The translations under genes were made by a program, and so were the position numbers. From Rummeliibacillus pycnus_B (GTDB lineage Bacteria > Bacillota > Bacilli > Bacillales_A > Planococcaceae): 64,000 nucleotides of DNA. Position 1 is the first letter of the stretch, and each line of letters begins with the position of its first letter. Below are positions 26,575-34,983 of the stretch, piece by piece. The notes beneath the pieces are model-generated. The model saw only the letters and a list, made by a program, of their open reading frames with translations. It was not told the origin of the DNA and made no database searches. The stretch lies in assembly GCF_050459865.1 (NCBI RefSeq), contig NZ_JBCMNM010000076.1:1-64000 (forward strand). The letters are read 5' to 3'.

Positions 26575-28626
26575 TTGCATAGAATTATGATCGTTGGTGC
26601 AGGAGTCGGTGGGACTGCAATCTTAAAATTGTTGTCCCATTCGACAAATTGGCAAACAATTGCTGTAGTAGATATAAGAGATGATGCTCCAGGTATTGTA
26701 GAAGCAAAGAAGGCTGGTATTGAAACAGGTGGCAATTGGCGTGATTTTCAGCACTATCCGCTAGATATGGTTATTGATGTCACGGGAGAGAACTTAGTTT
26801 TTGATGAACTTTTAGCAACATTACCAAAGGAGACTATATTAATACCTGGTGAAATAGCAGAGATAATTGTTCAGCTTCTACAAGAAAAAGATTACTATAT
26901 TCAAAAACTCCAAACCTTTTCACAACGTCAGCAAATAATTTTTAATTCAATTGAAGAAGGTATGATTAGTGTGAATCCTGAAGGCATGATTACCTTTTTC
27001 AACCAAAGTGCTGCAAGAATGATTGAAGTACCTATTGAAGAAGCAATCGGCAAGCATTTTACTTCTGTTATTCATGATCGTGGTTTAGAACGTGTACTTG
27101 AAACAGGAATCGCAGAAACTAACCAAGAGCTACTATTAGAAACAGGAAAGAAATTAGTTACATCTCGTATTCCTATGATAGATGAAAACTCTCAACAAAT
27201 TGGAGTATTAGCCATTTTTAAGGATATTTCAGAAGTAGTTGCATTAGCTGAAGAAATAACTGATTTAAAAGAGATTAAAACGATGCTAGAAGCCATTATA
27301 CAATCTAGTGATGATGCAATTTCGGTAGTAGATGAACAAGGTAGAGGTATTGTGGTAAACCGCGCATATACGAGAATCACAGGGCTCCAACCAGAAGAAA
27401 TTATTGGAAAACCTGCCACAACAGATATCTCTGAAGGGGAAAGTATGCATCTAAAAGTAATCGAAACGAAAAAACCAATACGTGGTGTTAATATGCGAAT
27501 TGGACCTCATAAAAGAGAAGTCATTGTGAACGTAGCGCCTGTTATCGTTGAAGATGAGCTAAGAGGCAGCGTTGGTGTTATACATGATGTGACAGAAATT
27601 CGTTCATTAGCAAGTGAATTAAACCAAGCTAAAACGATTATCCGAACATTAGAATCAAAATATGTTTTTGATGATATTATCGGAGATTCAGAAGAGATGA
27701 CTTTAGCTATCGAACAAGCAAAACTAGCCGCCAAAACCCCCGTAACCGTATTCTTAAGAGGTGAATCTGGCACAGGGAAGGAACTTTTTGCACATGCAAT
27801 TCATAGTGAAAGCAATCGTCATTTCGAAAAATTTATCCGTGTCAATTGTGCGGCAATAGCTGAAAATTTATTAGAAAGTGAGTTATTTGGCTATGAAGAG
27901 GGGGCATTTACAGGGGCTAAAAAAGGTGGGAAACGAGGATTATTTGAAGAAGCGAATGGAGGAAGTATTTTTTTAGATGAGATTGGTGAGTTGTCATTGA
28001 GTACTCAAGCAAAGCTCCTTCGCGTTCTCCAAGAACACGAAATTGTCCGAGTTGGTGGTTCAAAACCAATTCCAATTGATGTTCGCATTATCGCAGCTAC
28101 AAATGTCAATATGGAAAAAGCTTTACATGATCATACTTTCCGTGAAGATCTCTATTATCGACTTAATCGAATGCCGATTTATATTCCACCATTAAGAAAT
28201 CGATTAGAGGATATACCACAACTTGTTGAACGATTACTAACAAAGCTGAATCGTGAATATGGTAGAAATGTTACAACTATCACATCAACTGTTTTACAAA
28301 AATTAAAATCATATGATTGGCCTGGAAATGTACGTGAATTAGAAAATGCGATTGGACGTGCAATGATTTTCATGCCTATTACTGAGTCAGAACTTCATGA
28401 TCGCTATTTGAATCTCTCAACAAATCCACAACAAATGGATGCAAAAAAAGAAATCGAACTATCAAATATTGAAGGATCATTAGAAGAGCAAATTCACCAT
28501 TTTGAGAAACAAATTATAGAACAAGCGTTAGAAAATTGTCAGCATAATAAAACGAAAACAGCCAAAATGCTCAATATTTCTATACGGAATTTATATTATA
28601 AATTAGAAAAATACGAACTTGCATAA
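26575..28626 (+). CDS. bkdR: Sigma-54-dependent regulator BkdR
   Basis: About 683 aa from TTG 26575 at proper spacing from AGGAAGTG. An N-terminal Rossmann-like segment (MIVGAGVGGTAIL) precedes two PAS domains (about 115-225 and 235-350), the AAA+ domain (365-600) with Walker A GESGTGKELF, the sigma-54 contact loop GAFTGA and Walker B SIFLDEIGEL, and a Fis-type helix-turn-helix (NKTKTAKMLNISIRNLYYKL). Activates the branched-chain keto-acid operon by contact with SigL. The operon's -24/-12 promoter and a candidate upstream site follow directly. Confidence 0.95.
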   Translation: MHRIMIVGAGVGGTAILKLLSHSTNWQTIAVVDIRDDAPGIVEAKKAGIETGGNWRDFQHYPLDMVIDVTGENLVFDELLATLPKETILIPGEIAEIIVQLLQEKDYYIQKLQTFSQRQQIIFNSIEEGMISVNPEGMITFFNQSAARMIEVPIEEAIGKHFTSVIHDRGLERVLETGIAETNQELLLETGKKLVTSRIPMIDENSQQIGVLAIFKDISEVVALAEEITDLKEIKTMLEAIIQSSDDAISVVDEQGRGIVVNRAYTRITGLQPEEIIGKPATTDISEGESMHLKVIETKKPIRGVNMRIGPHKREVIVNVAPVIVEDELRGSVGVIHDVTEIRSLASELNQAKTIIRTLESKYVFDDIIGDSEEMTLAIEQAKLAAKTPVTVFLRGESGTGKELFAHAIHSESNRHFEKFIRVNCAAIAENLLESELFGYEEGAFTGAKKGGKRGLFEEANGGSIFLDEIGELSLSTQAKLLRVLQEHEIVRVGGSKPIPIDVRIIAATNVNMEKALHDHTFREDLYYRLNRMPIYIPPLRNRLEDIPQLVERLLTKLNREYGRNVTTITSTVLQKLKSYDWPGNVRELENAIGRAMIFMPITESELHDRYLNLSTNPQQMDAKKEIELSNIEGSLEEQIHHFEKQIIEQALENCQHNKTKTAKMLNISIRNLYYKLEKYELA

Positions 28627-28632
28627 AATAGC

Positions 28633-28667
28633 GTGCAAAAAAATGCATAATACGCAAAATGTTGCAC
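28633..28667 (+). promoter_or_regulatory. Candidate BkdR upstream activating sequence
   Basis: GTGCAA (28633-28638) and TTGCAC (28662-28667) form inverted half-sites, with an inner TGCA. The pair is centred about 75 bp before the -24/-12 promoter, as expected for an enhancer-binding protein. Confidence 0.5.
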
Positions 28668-28720
28668 AGAATAAAAAGTCTATCGTTAATGGAAATCACT
28701 TAATGATGGACTTTTTATAT

Positions 28721-28737
28721 TTGGCATGCTTCTTGCA
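28721..28737 (+). promoter_or_regulatory. Sigma-54 (-24/-12) promoter of the bkd operon
   Basis: TTGGCATGCTTCTTGCA matches the TGGCAC-N5-TTGCA consensus, with GG (28723) and GC (28735) separated by exactly 10 nt. Confidence 0.9.
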
Positions 28738-28813
28738 ATTAATTTTAGTGACTGGGGTATGAAAGCAACCAGAAAAAGTGATTTATTTCACAACTTCAAA
28801 GGGGGATTTACAA

Positions 28814-29908
28814 ATGGAGATTTTTAAATATATGGAAAAGTATGATTATGAACAAGTGGTGATTTGCCAAGACAAAACTTCTGGTTTGAAAGCAATAATT
28901 GCCATACACGACACGACATTAGGGCCAGCATTAGGTGGTACTCGAATGTGGACATATGCATCAGAAGAAGCAGCAATTGAGGATGCATTGCGATTAGCAC
29001 GAGGTATGACATATAAAAACGCAGCGGCAGGCTTAAATCTTGGTGGCGGAAAAACGGTTATCATAGGGGATCCATTCAAAGATAAAAATGAAGAGATGTT
29101 CCGTGCGTTAGGAAGATTTATTCAAGGGTTAAACGGGCGATATATTACGGCTGAAGATGTTGGTACAACTGTTGCGGATATGGATTTAATTCATGAGGAA
29201 ACTAATTATGTAACCGGGATTTCTCCAGCGTTTGGATCATCAGGCAATCCTTCTCCTGTTACAGCATATGGTGTATATGTTGGGATGAAAGCTGCAGCAA
29301 AAGAAGCGTTTGGTAGTGATAGCTTAGAGGGGAAAAAAGTTGCGGTTCAAGGTCTTGGAAATGTTGCCTACACAATGTGCAAATATTTGCATGAAGAAGG
29401 AGCAGAGTTAATTGTTACAGATATTAATGAAGCTGCAGTTAAACGCGTTGTGGAAGAATTTGGCGCAATAGCTGTAGATCCTTCTGAAATTTACGCTCAG
29501 GATGTAGATATCTTTGCACCGTGTGCTTTAGGAGCGATTATCAATGATCAAACCATTCCACAATTAAAAGCAAAAGTCATCGCAGGCTCTGCGAATAATC
29601 AACTACAAGAATCACATCATGGCCAAATATTGCATGAATTAGGAATTGTCTATGCACCAGACTATGTTATTAATGCAGGCGGTGTGATTAATGTTGCAGA
29701 TGAATTATATGGTTACAATCGTGAACGTGCTATGAAAAGAGTGGACGGAATTTATGATAGCATTGCAAAAATCATTGATATTTCAAAAGAAGAAGGAATT
29801 CCAACTTATCTAGCTGCTAATCGTCTTGCGGAAGAAAGAATTTCCAGAATATCAAAATCAAGAAGTACATTTTTACAAAATGGAAAGCATATTCTATCAA
29901 ATCGTTAA
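28814..29908 (+). CDS. bcd: Leucine (branched-chain amino acid) dehydrogenase
   Basis: 364 aa from ATG 28814, which follows AAAGGGGGAT and aligns with known starts (MEIFKYMEKYDYEQ). Catalytic GLNLGGGKTVIIGDP contains the active Lys; the NAD fold begins VAVQGLGNVAY. Oxidatively deaminates leucine, isoleucine and valine to keto acids that feed the BKD complex encoded downstream. First gene of the operon here; the ptb gene that precedes bcd in B. subtilis is absent. Confidence 0.97.
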   Translation: MEIFKYMEKYDYEQVVICQDKTSGLKAIIAIHDTTLGPALGGTRMWTYASEEAAIEDALRLARGMTYKNAAAGLNLGGGKTVIIGDPFKDKNEEMFRALGRFIQGLNGRYITAEDVGTTVADMDLIHEETNYVTGISPAFGSSGNPSPVTAYGVYVGMKAAAKEAFGSDSLEGKKVAVQGLGNVAYTMCKYLHEEGAELIVTDINEAAVKRVVEEFGAIAVDPSEIYAQDVDIFAPCALGAIINDQTIPQLKAKVIAGSANNQLQESHHGQILHELGIVYAPDYVINAGGVINVADELYGYNRERAMKRVDGIYDSIAKIIDISKEEGIPTYLAANRLAEERISRISKSRSTFLQNGKHILSNR

Positions 29909-29947
29909 AATAGAAAAAGATAAATAGGATGAATTTTTTCGAGAGTA

Positions 29948-30023
29948 TGGTATAATTTAGTACCAGGTAATAAAATGACGGCTGTCACTTTTATCTAAAT
30001 GTAATTTTTGGGGATGTGACAGC
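29948..30023 (+). promoter_or_regulatory. Internal promoter and inverted repeat before lpdV
   Basis: TGGTATAAT (29948-29956) is an extended -10 element without a good -35. Just downstream lie GCTGTCAC (29981-29988) and GTGACAGC (30016-30023), a perfect inverted repeat with a 27-nt spacer and no T tract, so not a terminator. It may be an operator or leader structure giving separate control of lpdV onwards. Confidence 0.45.
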
Positions 30024-30091
30024 TATCACGTGAATTGGTTTATTTAAAGTGGTATAACTAGTATAGAAATATAAAATTGGAGTGAGTTCTT

Positions 30092-31519
30092 ATGGCTAAG
30101 AATTATGACCTTGTCATAATAGGTGGCGGTCCTGGAGGATATGTCGCTGCTATTCGTGCTGCACAACTAGGCCTCTCTACTGCCATTGTAGAAAAAAGTA
30201 GACTAGGGGGAACTTGTTTACATAAAGGCTGTATACCAAGTAAAGCGTTACTACGCAGTGCAGAAGTTTACCGAACTACTAAAGAACAAGGACAAGAATT
30301 CGGAGTTGAAGTTCAAAATATCAAGTTCAACTTTGAAAAAGCTCAAAATCGTAAAAATGGAATTGTTGATCAACTGCATAAAGGGATTCAAGCATTGATG
30401 AAAAAAGGGAAAATTGATGTTTATGAAGGATATGGAAGAATTTTAGGGCCATCCATATTTTCACCTATACCTGGTACCATTTCGGTTGAATTTGAAGATA
30501 ATAGAGAGAATGAAATGCTCATTCCTCAAAATGTTATTATAGCGACTGGTTCAAGACCAAGATTTTTAGAAGGTTTGAAACCAGATGGAGACAAAATTTT
30601 AACTTCTGATGATTTGATGACACTTGAAGAATTGCCAAAATCGCTGATTATTGTTGGCGGTGGTGTAATCGGTATAGAATGGGCATCTATGTTACATGAT
30701 TTCGGTGTAGAAGTGACAGTTGTTGAATATTCAAATGCGATATTACCAACTGAGGATGAGGATATTCAAAAAGCAATGACTAAATCCTTTAAAAAGCGTG
30801 GTATTAAAATTGTTACAAATGCCAATCTTGTTCCTTCTTCACTACAAAAAAGTGAGAATAGCTTAGAAATAAGTGCCGAAATAAACGGTGAAAAACAAAC
30901 TTTCACTGCAGAAAAATTATTATTATCTGTTGGAAGACAAGCAAATACAGAGAATATTGGTATTGAAAATACAGACATTCAAGTGGTTCGTGGCTTCATC
31001 GAAGTCAATGAGCACTATCAAACAAAAGAATCACATATATATGCAATTGGGGATGTCATTGGTGGTTTGCAATTAGCACATGTTGCATCTCACGAAGGTA
31101 TTCATGCAGTAGAACATATAGCTGGTCAAAAACCTGAAACATTAGAACTCCATAATATTGCTCGCTGTATCTATGGAAGTCCAGAAGTCGCTAGTATCGG
31201 GTTAACCGAAAAACAAGCAAAAGAACAAGAGATTGAAATAGCGGTAGGGAAATTCCCGTTTGCAGGAGTCGGCAAAGCCCTTGTCTTTGGTGAGACAGAA
31301 GGTTTTGTCAAAATGATAGCAGATAAAAAAACGGAAGACCTTATTGGTGTGCATATAATTGGTGCGCATGCTACAGAACTCATTTCTGAAGCTAGTCTTG
31401 CAATGCTAGTAGATGCGACACCGTGGGAAATGGCTTCGCATATTCATCCACATCCGTCGTTATCAGAAGCAATTGGAGAAGCAGCTCTAGCTGTTGAGGG
31501 AAAAGCTATCCATCAATAA
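30092..31519 (+). CDS. lpdV: Dihydrolipoyl dehydrogenase (E3) of the BKD complex
   Basis: 475 aa flavoprotein. FAD fold GGGPGGYVAAIRAAQLG, redox disulfide in GGTCLHKGCIPSK, NAD fold IVGGGVIGIEWASM and the C-terminal HPHPSLSEA containing the active His-Glu pair. Reoxidises the lipoyl group on BkdB. The RBS TGGAGTG precedes ATG 30092, and bkdAA follows 14 nt downstream. Confidence 0.95.
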   Translation: MAKNYDLVIIGGGPGGYVAAIRAAQLGLSTAIVEKSRLGGTCLHKGCIPSKALLRSAEVYRTTKEQGQEFGVEVQNIKFNFEKAQNRKNGIVDQLHKGIQALMKKGKIDVYEGYGRILGPSIFSPIPGTISVEFEDNRENEMLIPQNVIIATGSRPRFLEGLKPDGDKILTSDDLMTLEELPKSLIIVGGGVIGIEWASMLHDFGVEVTVVEYSNAILPTEDEDIQKAMTKSFKKRGIKIVTNANLVPSSLQKSENSLEISAEINGEKQTFTAEKLLLSVGRQANTENIGIENTDIQVVRGFIEVNEHYQTKESHIYAIGDVIGGLQLAHVASHEGIHAVEHIAGQKPETLELHNIARCIYGSPEVASIGLTEKQAKEQEIEIAVGKFPFAGVGKALVFGETEGFVKMIADKKTEDLIGVHIIGAHATELISEASLAMLVDATPWEMASHIHPHPSLSEAIGEAALAVEGKAIHQ

Positions 31520-31533
31520 AGGAGAGATGAAAT

Positions 31534-32538
31534 ATGACTGAAAATAGACATGCTGTATTAGGTTTATCAGATGAAGAAGTACTTGAAATGTACAGAACGA
31601 TGCTATTAGCACGTCGATTAGATGAAAGAATGTGGCTTCTTAACCGTGCAGGTAAAATTCCATTTGTAATTTCTTGCCAAGGCCAAGAAGCTGCTCAAGT
31701 AGGTGCATCTTTTGCACTAAATCGTGATGAAGATTATGTTGCACCTTATTACAGAGATATGGGTGTAGTATTACACTTCGGGATGACAGCAAAAGAACTA
31801 ATGTTATCTGCTTTTGCAAAAGCTGAAGATCCAAACTCTGGTGGTAGACAAATGCCAGGACATTTTGGTCAAAAGAAAAACCGTATTATAACAGGTTCTT
31901 CACCTGTTACTACACAAGTACCACATGCAGTAGGTGTAGCACTTGCTGGTAAAATGCAAAAGAAAGATTTTGTCACTTTTGTTACTCTAGGCGAAGGTTC
32001 ATCCAATCAAGGAGATTTCCATGAGGGAGCAAACTTTGCTGGAGTTCATAAATTACCAGTTATCATTATGGTCGAAAATAACCGCTATGCTATCTCCGTT
32101 CCATTAAATAAACAAATAGCGTGTGAAAATATTTCTGATCGCGCAATTGGCTACGGAATGCCTGGTGTAACTGTAGATGGTAATGATCCAATAGAAGTTT
32201 ATAAAGTTGTAAAAGAAGCTGCAGATCGTGCTAGAGAAGGAAAAGGACCTAGCTTGATTGAAACAGTTTGCTATCGATTAACTGCGCATTCTTCTGATGA
32301 TGATCAACGTCAATATCGAACAGAAGAGGATTTGGCAGAAGGTAGAGCTCATGATCCAATCTTGAGATTTTCAACTTATTTAAAAGAATTAAACATTTTA
32401 ACAGCTGAGCTTGAAGAAAAACTACAAGAAGAAATTATGGCTGAAATTGATGAAGCAACAGATTATGCAGAGCAAGCTCCATATGCAGAACCAGAGCATG
32501 CATTAAAGTATGTCTATGCTGAAAAAGAGGAGGTGTAA
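31534..32538 (+). CDS. bkdAA: Branched-chain keto-acid dehydrogenase E1 alpha
   Basis: 334 aa. Thiamine diphosphate motif GEGSSNQGDFHEGANFA (about residues 150-166), the QGQEAAQVG entry segment and the phosphorylation-loop-like HSSDDD. With BkdAB decarboxylates keto acids from Val, Leu and Ile, the source of branched fatty acid primers. RBS AAAGGAGAG; 2 nt before bkdAB. Confidence 0.95.
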   Translation: MTENRHAVLGLSDEEVLEMYRTMLLARRLDERMWLLNRAGKIPFVISCQGQEAAQVGASFALNRDEDYVAPYYRDMGVVLHFGMTAKELMLSAFAKAEDPNSGGRQMPGHFGQKKNRIITGSSPVTTQVPHAVGVALAGKMQKKDFVTFVTLGEGSSNQGDFHEGANFAGVHKLPVIIMVENNRYAISVPLNKQIACENISDRAIGYGMPGVTVDGNDPIEVYKVVKEAADRAREGKGPSLIETVCYRLTAHSSDDDQRQYRTEEDLAEGRAHDPILRFSTYLKELNILTAELEEKLQEEIMAEIDEATDYAEQAPYAEPEHALKYVYAEKEEV

Positions 32539-32540
32539 CA

Positions 32541-33524
32541 ATGGCTATTTTATCTTATATTGACGCGATAACTTTAGCGATGAAAGAAGAAATGGAAAGA
32601 GATGAACGTGTCTTCGTTCTAGGTGAAGATGTTGGTCGAAAAGGTGGCGTATTTAAAGCGACTCAAGGATTATATGAACAATTCGGAGAAGAAAGAGTCA
32701 TTGACACACCACTAGCTGAATCTGCTATTGCAGGAGTTGGTATTGGTGCAGCTATGTATGGTTTGAGACCAATTGCTGAAATGCAGTTTGCTGATTTTAT
32801 CATGCCTGCAGTTAACCAAATTATTTCTGAAGCTTCAAGAATTCGTTATCGTTCAAATAATGATTGGAATTGTCCTATGGTTATTCGAGCACCATTTGGT
32901 GGAGGAATACATGGAGCACTTTACCACTCACAATCAGTTGAAGCAGTATTTGCTAATCAACCTGGTTTGAAAATTGTCATTCCTTCTACACCATATGATG
33001 CAAAAGGATTGTTAAAAGCAGCCATTCGTGATGATGATCCAGTGCTATTTTTTGAACATAAAAGAGCTTATCGTTTGATTAAAGGTGAAGTTCCTGATGA
33101 TGATTATACAATTGAAATCGGAAAAGCAGATGTTAAACGTGAAGGCGAAGATATTACAGTTATTACTTATGGATTAGCTGTACATTTTGCATTACAAGCT
33201 GCAGAACGCCTTGAAAAGGATGGCATTTCTGCTCATATTCTAGATTTACGTACCATTTATCCACTAGACAAAGATGCAATTATTGAAGCAGCGAAAAAAA
33301 CAGGCAAAGTATTACTCGTAACAGAAGACAACAAAGAAGGTAGTGTCATAAGTGAAGTATCTGCAATTATTGCGGAGCATGCACTATTTGATCTCGACGC
33401 ACCGATTAAACGTCTAGCAGGTCCTGATGTACCAGCGATGCCTTATGCACCGACAATGGAAAAATTCTTTATGATTAATCCAGAAAAAGTAGAACAGGCA
33501 ATGCGTGAATTAGCAGAATTTTAG
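32541..33524 (+). CDS. bkdAB: Branched-chain keto-acid dehydrogenase E1 beta
   Basis: 327 aa, transketolase-type beta subunit: FVLGEDVGRKGGVFKAT at the start, the MQFADFIMPAVNQI and FGGGIHGALYHSQS segments, then the C-terminal domain with LDLRTIYPLDKD and VTEDNKEGS. Forms the heterotetrameric E1 with BkdAA. Ribosome site GAGGAGGTG overlaps the bkdAA end. Confidence 0.96.
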   Translation: MAILSYIDAITLAMKEEMERDERVFVLGEDVGRKGGVFKATQGLYEQFGEERVIDTPLAESAIAGVGIGAAMYGLRPIAEMQFADFIMPAVNQIISEASRIRYRSNNDWNCPMVIRAPFGGGIHGALYHSQSVEAVFANQPGLKIVIPSTPYDAKGLLKAAIRDDDPVLFFEHKRAYRLIKGEVPDDDYTIEIGKADVKREGEDITVITYGLAVHFALQAAERLEKDGISAHILDLRTIYPLDKDAIIEAAKKTGKVLLVTEDNKEGSVISEVSAIIAEHALFDLDAPIKRLAGPDVPAMPYAPTMEKFFMINPEKVEQAMRELAEF

Positions 33525-33587
33525 TCTGACCTAGTAAGGCTTGAGCGTGAAGACTGAATTTTTCTTAAGGTAAAGGAGGTTTTATAG

Positions 33588-34865
33588 ATGGCGATTCAAA
33601 ACATTACAATGCCACAATTAGGAGAAAGCGTTACAGAAGGTACAATTGAAAACTGGTTGATAAAGCCAGGAGATCAAGTGAAAAAGTATGATTCTTTAGC
33701 TGAAGTACAAACAGATAAAGTCACAGCTGAACTTCCTTCATCCTTCACAGGTACAATTAAAGAGATTATTGCAAATGTTGGAGATACACTTGCTGTAGGC
33801 GAAGTTGTGTGTACAATTGAGATTGAAGAAGCAGTATCTAGTAAAAAAACGACTGAAAATATTTCACAAGAAACGATTGAATCAAAACCAACCACTTCAA
33901 CAGATCAAGCGATGAAAACGAGATATTCTCCTGCAGTTGTTCGCTTAGCTGCTGAACATCAAATCGATTTAACACTAGTAAACGGTAGCGGTGCTTCTGG
34001 TCGTATCACGAGAAAAGATATCCAAAAACTAATCGATTCTGGAATCGTACCACAAGCAACTACAAAACAAGAACCAAAGCAAGAGACTGTAGCAATTCCA
34101 CAACCACAAGTTGCTTCAGTTGCAAATGTAACTGAACAGAAAGCTTCAACGATGTTAAGCTCAGGTGATATTGAAATCCCTGTTTCTGGAGTTCGGAAAG
34201 CAATCGCTAAAAATATGGTGACAAGTACTCAAGAAGTTCCACATGCATGGATGATGATGGAAGTCGATGTGACGGATTTAGTAAGCTATCGTGATTCAAT
34301 TAAGGCTGAATTTAAAAAGAAAGAAGGATATAATCTTACGTATTTCGCTTTCTTTGTAAAAGCTGTTTCTCAAGCTTTAAAAGAATTCCCAATGATGAAT
34401 TCACAATGGCAAGGGGATAAAATCATTCAGAAAAAAGATATTAATTTATCAATTGCTGTTGCAACAGAAGATGCGTTGTTTGTACCAGTCATTCACAATG
34501 CAGATGATAAATCGATTAAAGGCATTGCGAAGGATATCAATGAACTTGCGAACAAAGTACGAAGTGGCAAGCTAAAATCTGAAGATATGCAAGGTGGCAC
34601 ATTCACTGTCAATAACACTGGTTCTTTCGGTTCTGTTCAATCTATGGGTATCATTAATTACCCTCAAGCAGCTATTTTACAAATCGAATCCATTGTAAAA
34701 CGTCCGGTCATTATGAACGGAGGAATGTTCGCTGCGAGAGATATGGTGAATCTTTGTTTATCAATTGATCATAGAATTTTAGATGGATTTATTAGTGGGA
34801 AATTTCTCGCTCGAGTTAAAGAAATTCTCGAAAACATCTCAAAAGACAACGCTTCAATATATTAA
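33588..34865 (+). CDS. bkdB: Dihydrolipoyl acyltransferase (E2) of the BKD complex
   Basis: 425 aa. One lipoyl domain (1-78; lipoyl Lys in VQTDKVTAEL), a linker, the E1/E3-binding domain (about 108-146; SPAVVRLAAEHQIDLTLV and GRITRKDI) and the catalytic domain (190-420) with the CAT motif DHRILDG. The core of the BKD complex. RBS AAAGGAGG. Followed by a strong terminator, which ends the bkd transcript. Confidence 0.96.
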   Translation: MAIQNITMPQLGESVTEGTIENWLIKPGDQVKKYDSLAEVQTDKVTAELPSSFTGTIKEIIANVGDTLAVGEVVCTIEIEEAVSSKKTTENISQETIESKPTTSTDQAMKTRYSPAVVRLAAEHQIDLTLVNGSGASGRITRKDIQKLIDSGIVPQATTKQEPKQETVAIPQPQVASVANVTEQKASTMLSSGDIEIPVSGVRKAIAKNMVTSTQEVPHAWMMMEVDVTDLVSYRDSIKAEFKKKEGYNLTYFAFFVKAVSQALKEFPMMNSQWQGDKIIQKKDINLSIAVATEDALFVPVIHNADDKSIKGIAKDINELANKVRSGKLKSEDMQGGTFTVNNTGSFGSVQSMGIINYPQAAILQIESIVKRPVIMNGGMFAARDMVNLCLSIDHRILDGFISGKFLARVKEILENISKDNASIY

Positions 34866-34869
34866 TAGA

Positions 34870-34912
34870 CGTCTGAGGGCCGTAATATTACGGTTTTCAG
34901 ACTTTTTTTTCT
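34870..34912 (+). terminator. Terminator after bkdB
   Basis: GTCTGA/TCAGAC outer stem and CCGTAATATTACGG inner palindrome, then eight T. Confidence 0.92.
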
Positions 34913-34940
34913 TTTATGAATTCCCATTGTTGTGTAAAAT

Positions 34941-34956
34941 AGTGATTAGAATCACT
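34941..34956. promoter_or_regulatory. Palindromic candidate operator before mutA
   Basis: AGTGATTAGAATCACT has perfect 7-bp arms. It lies right behind TAAAAT (a possible -10, 34935-34940) and just before the AAAGGGGGGAAG ribosome site, a typical repressor position. No regulator gene adjoins it. Confidence 0.4.
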
Positions 34957-34983
34957 AAAGGGGGGAAGCGTCATCGCGTCCGT

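Noticed and set aside
34866..34983. Cobalamin riboswitch before mutA
   Set aside because: The gap is only about 118 nt, holds a terminator and a palindrome, and shows no B12-box.
34783..34983. Upstream extension of mutA into bkdB
   Set aside because: It passes through bkdB coding sequence in another frame and a strong terminator, so it cannot be the translated start.
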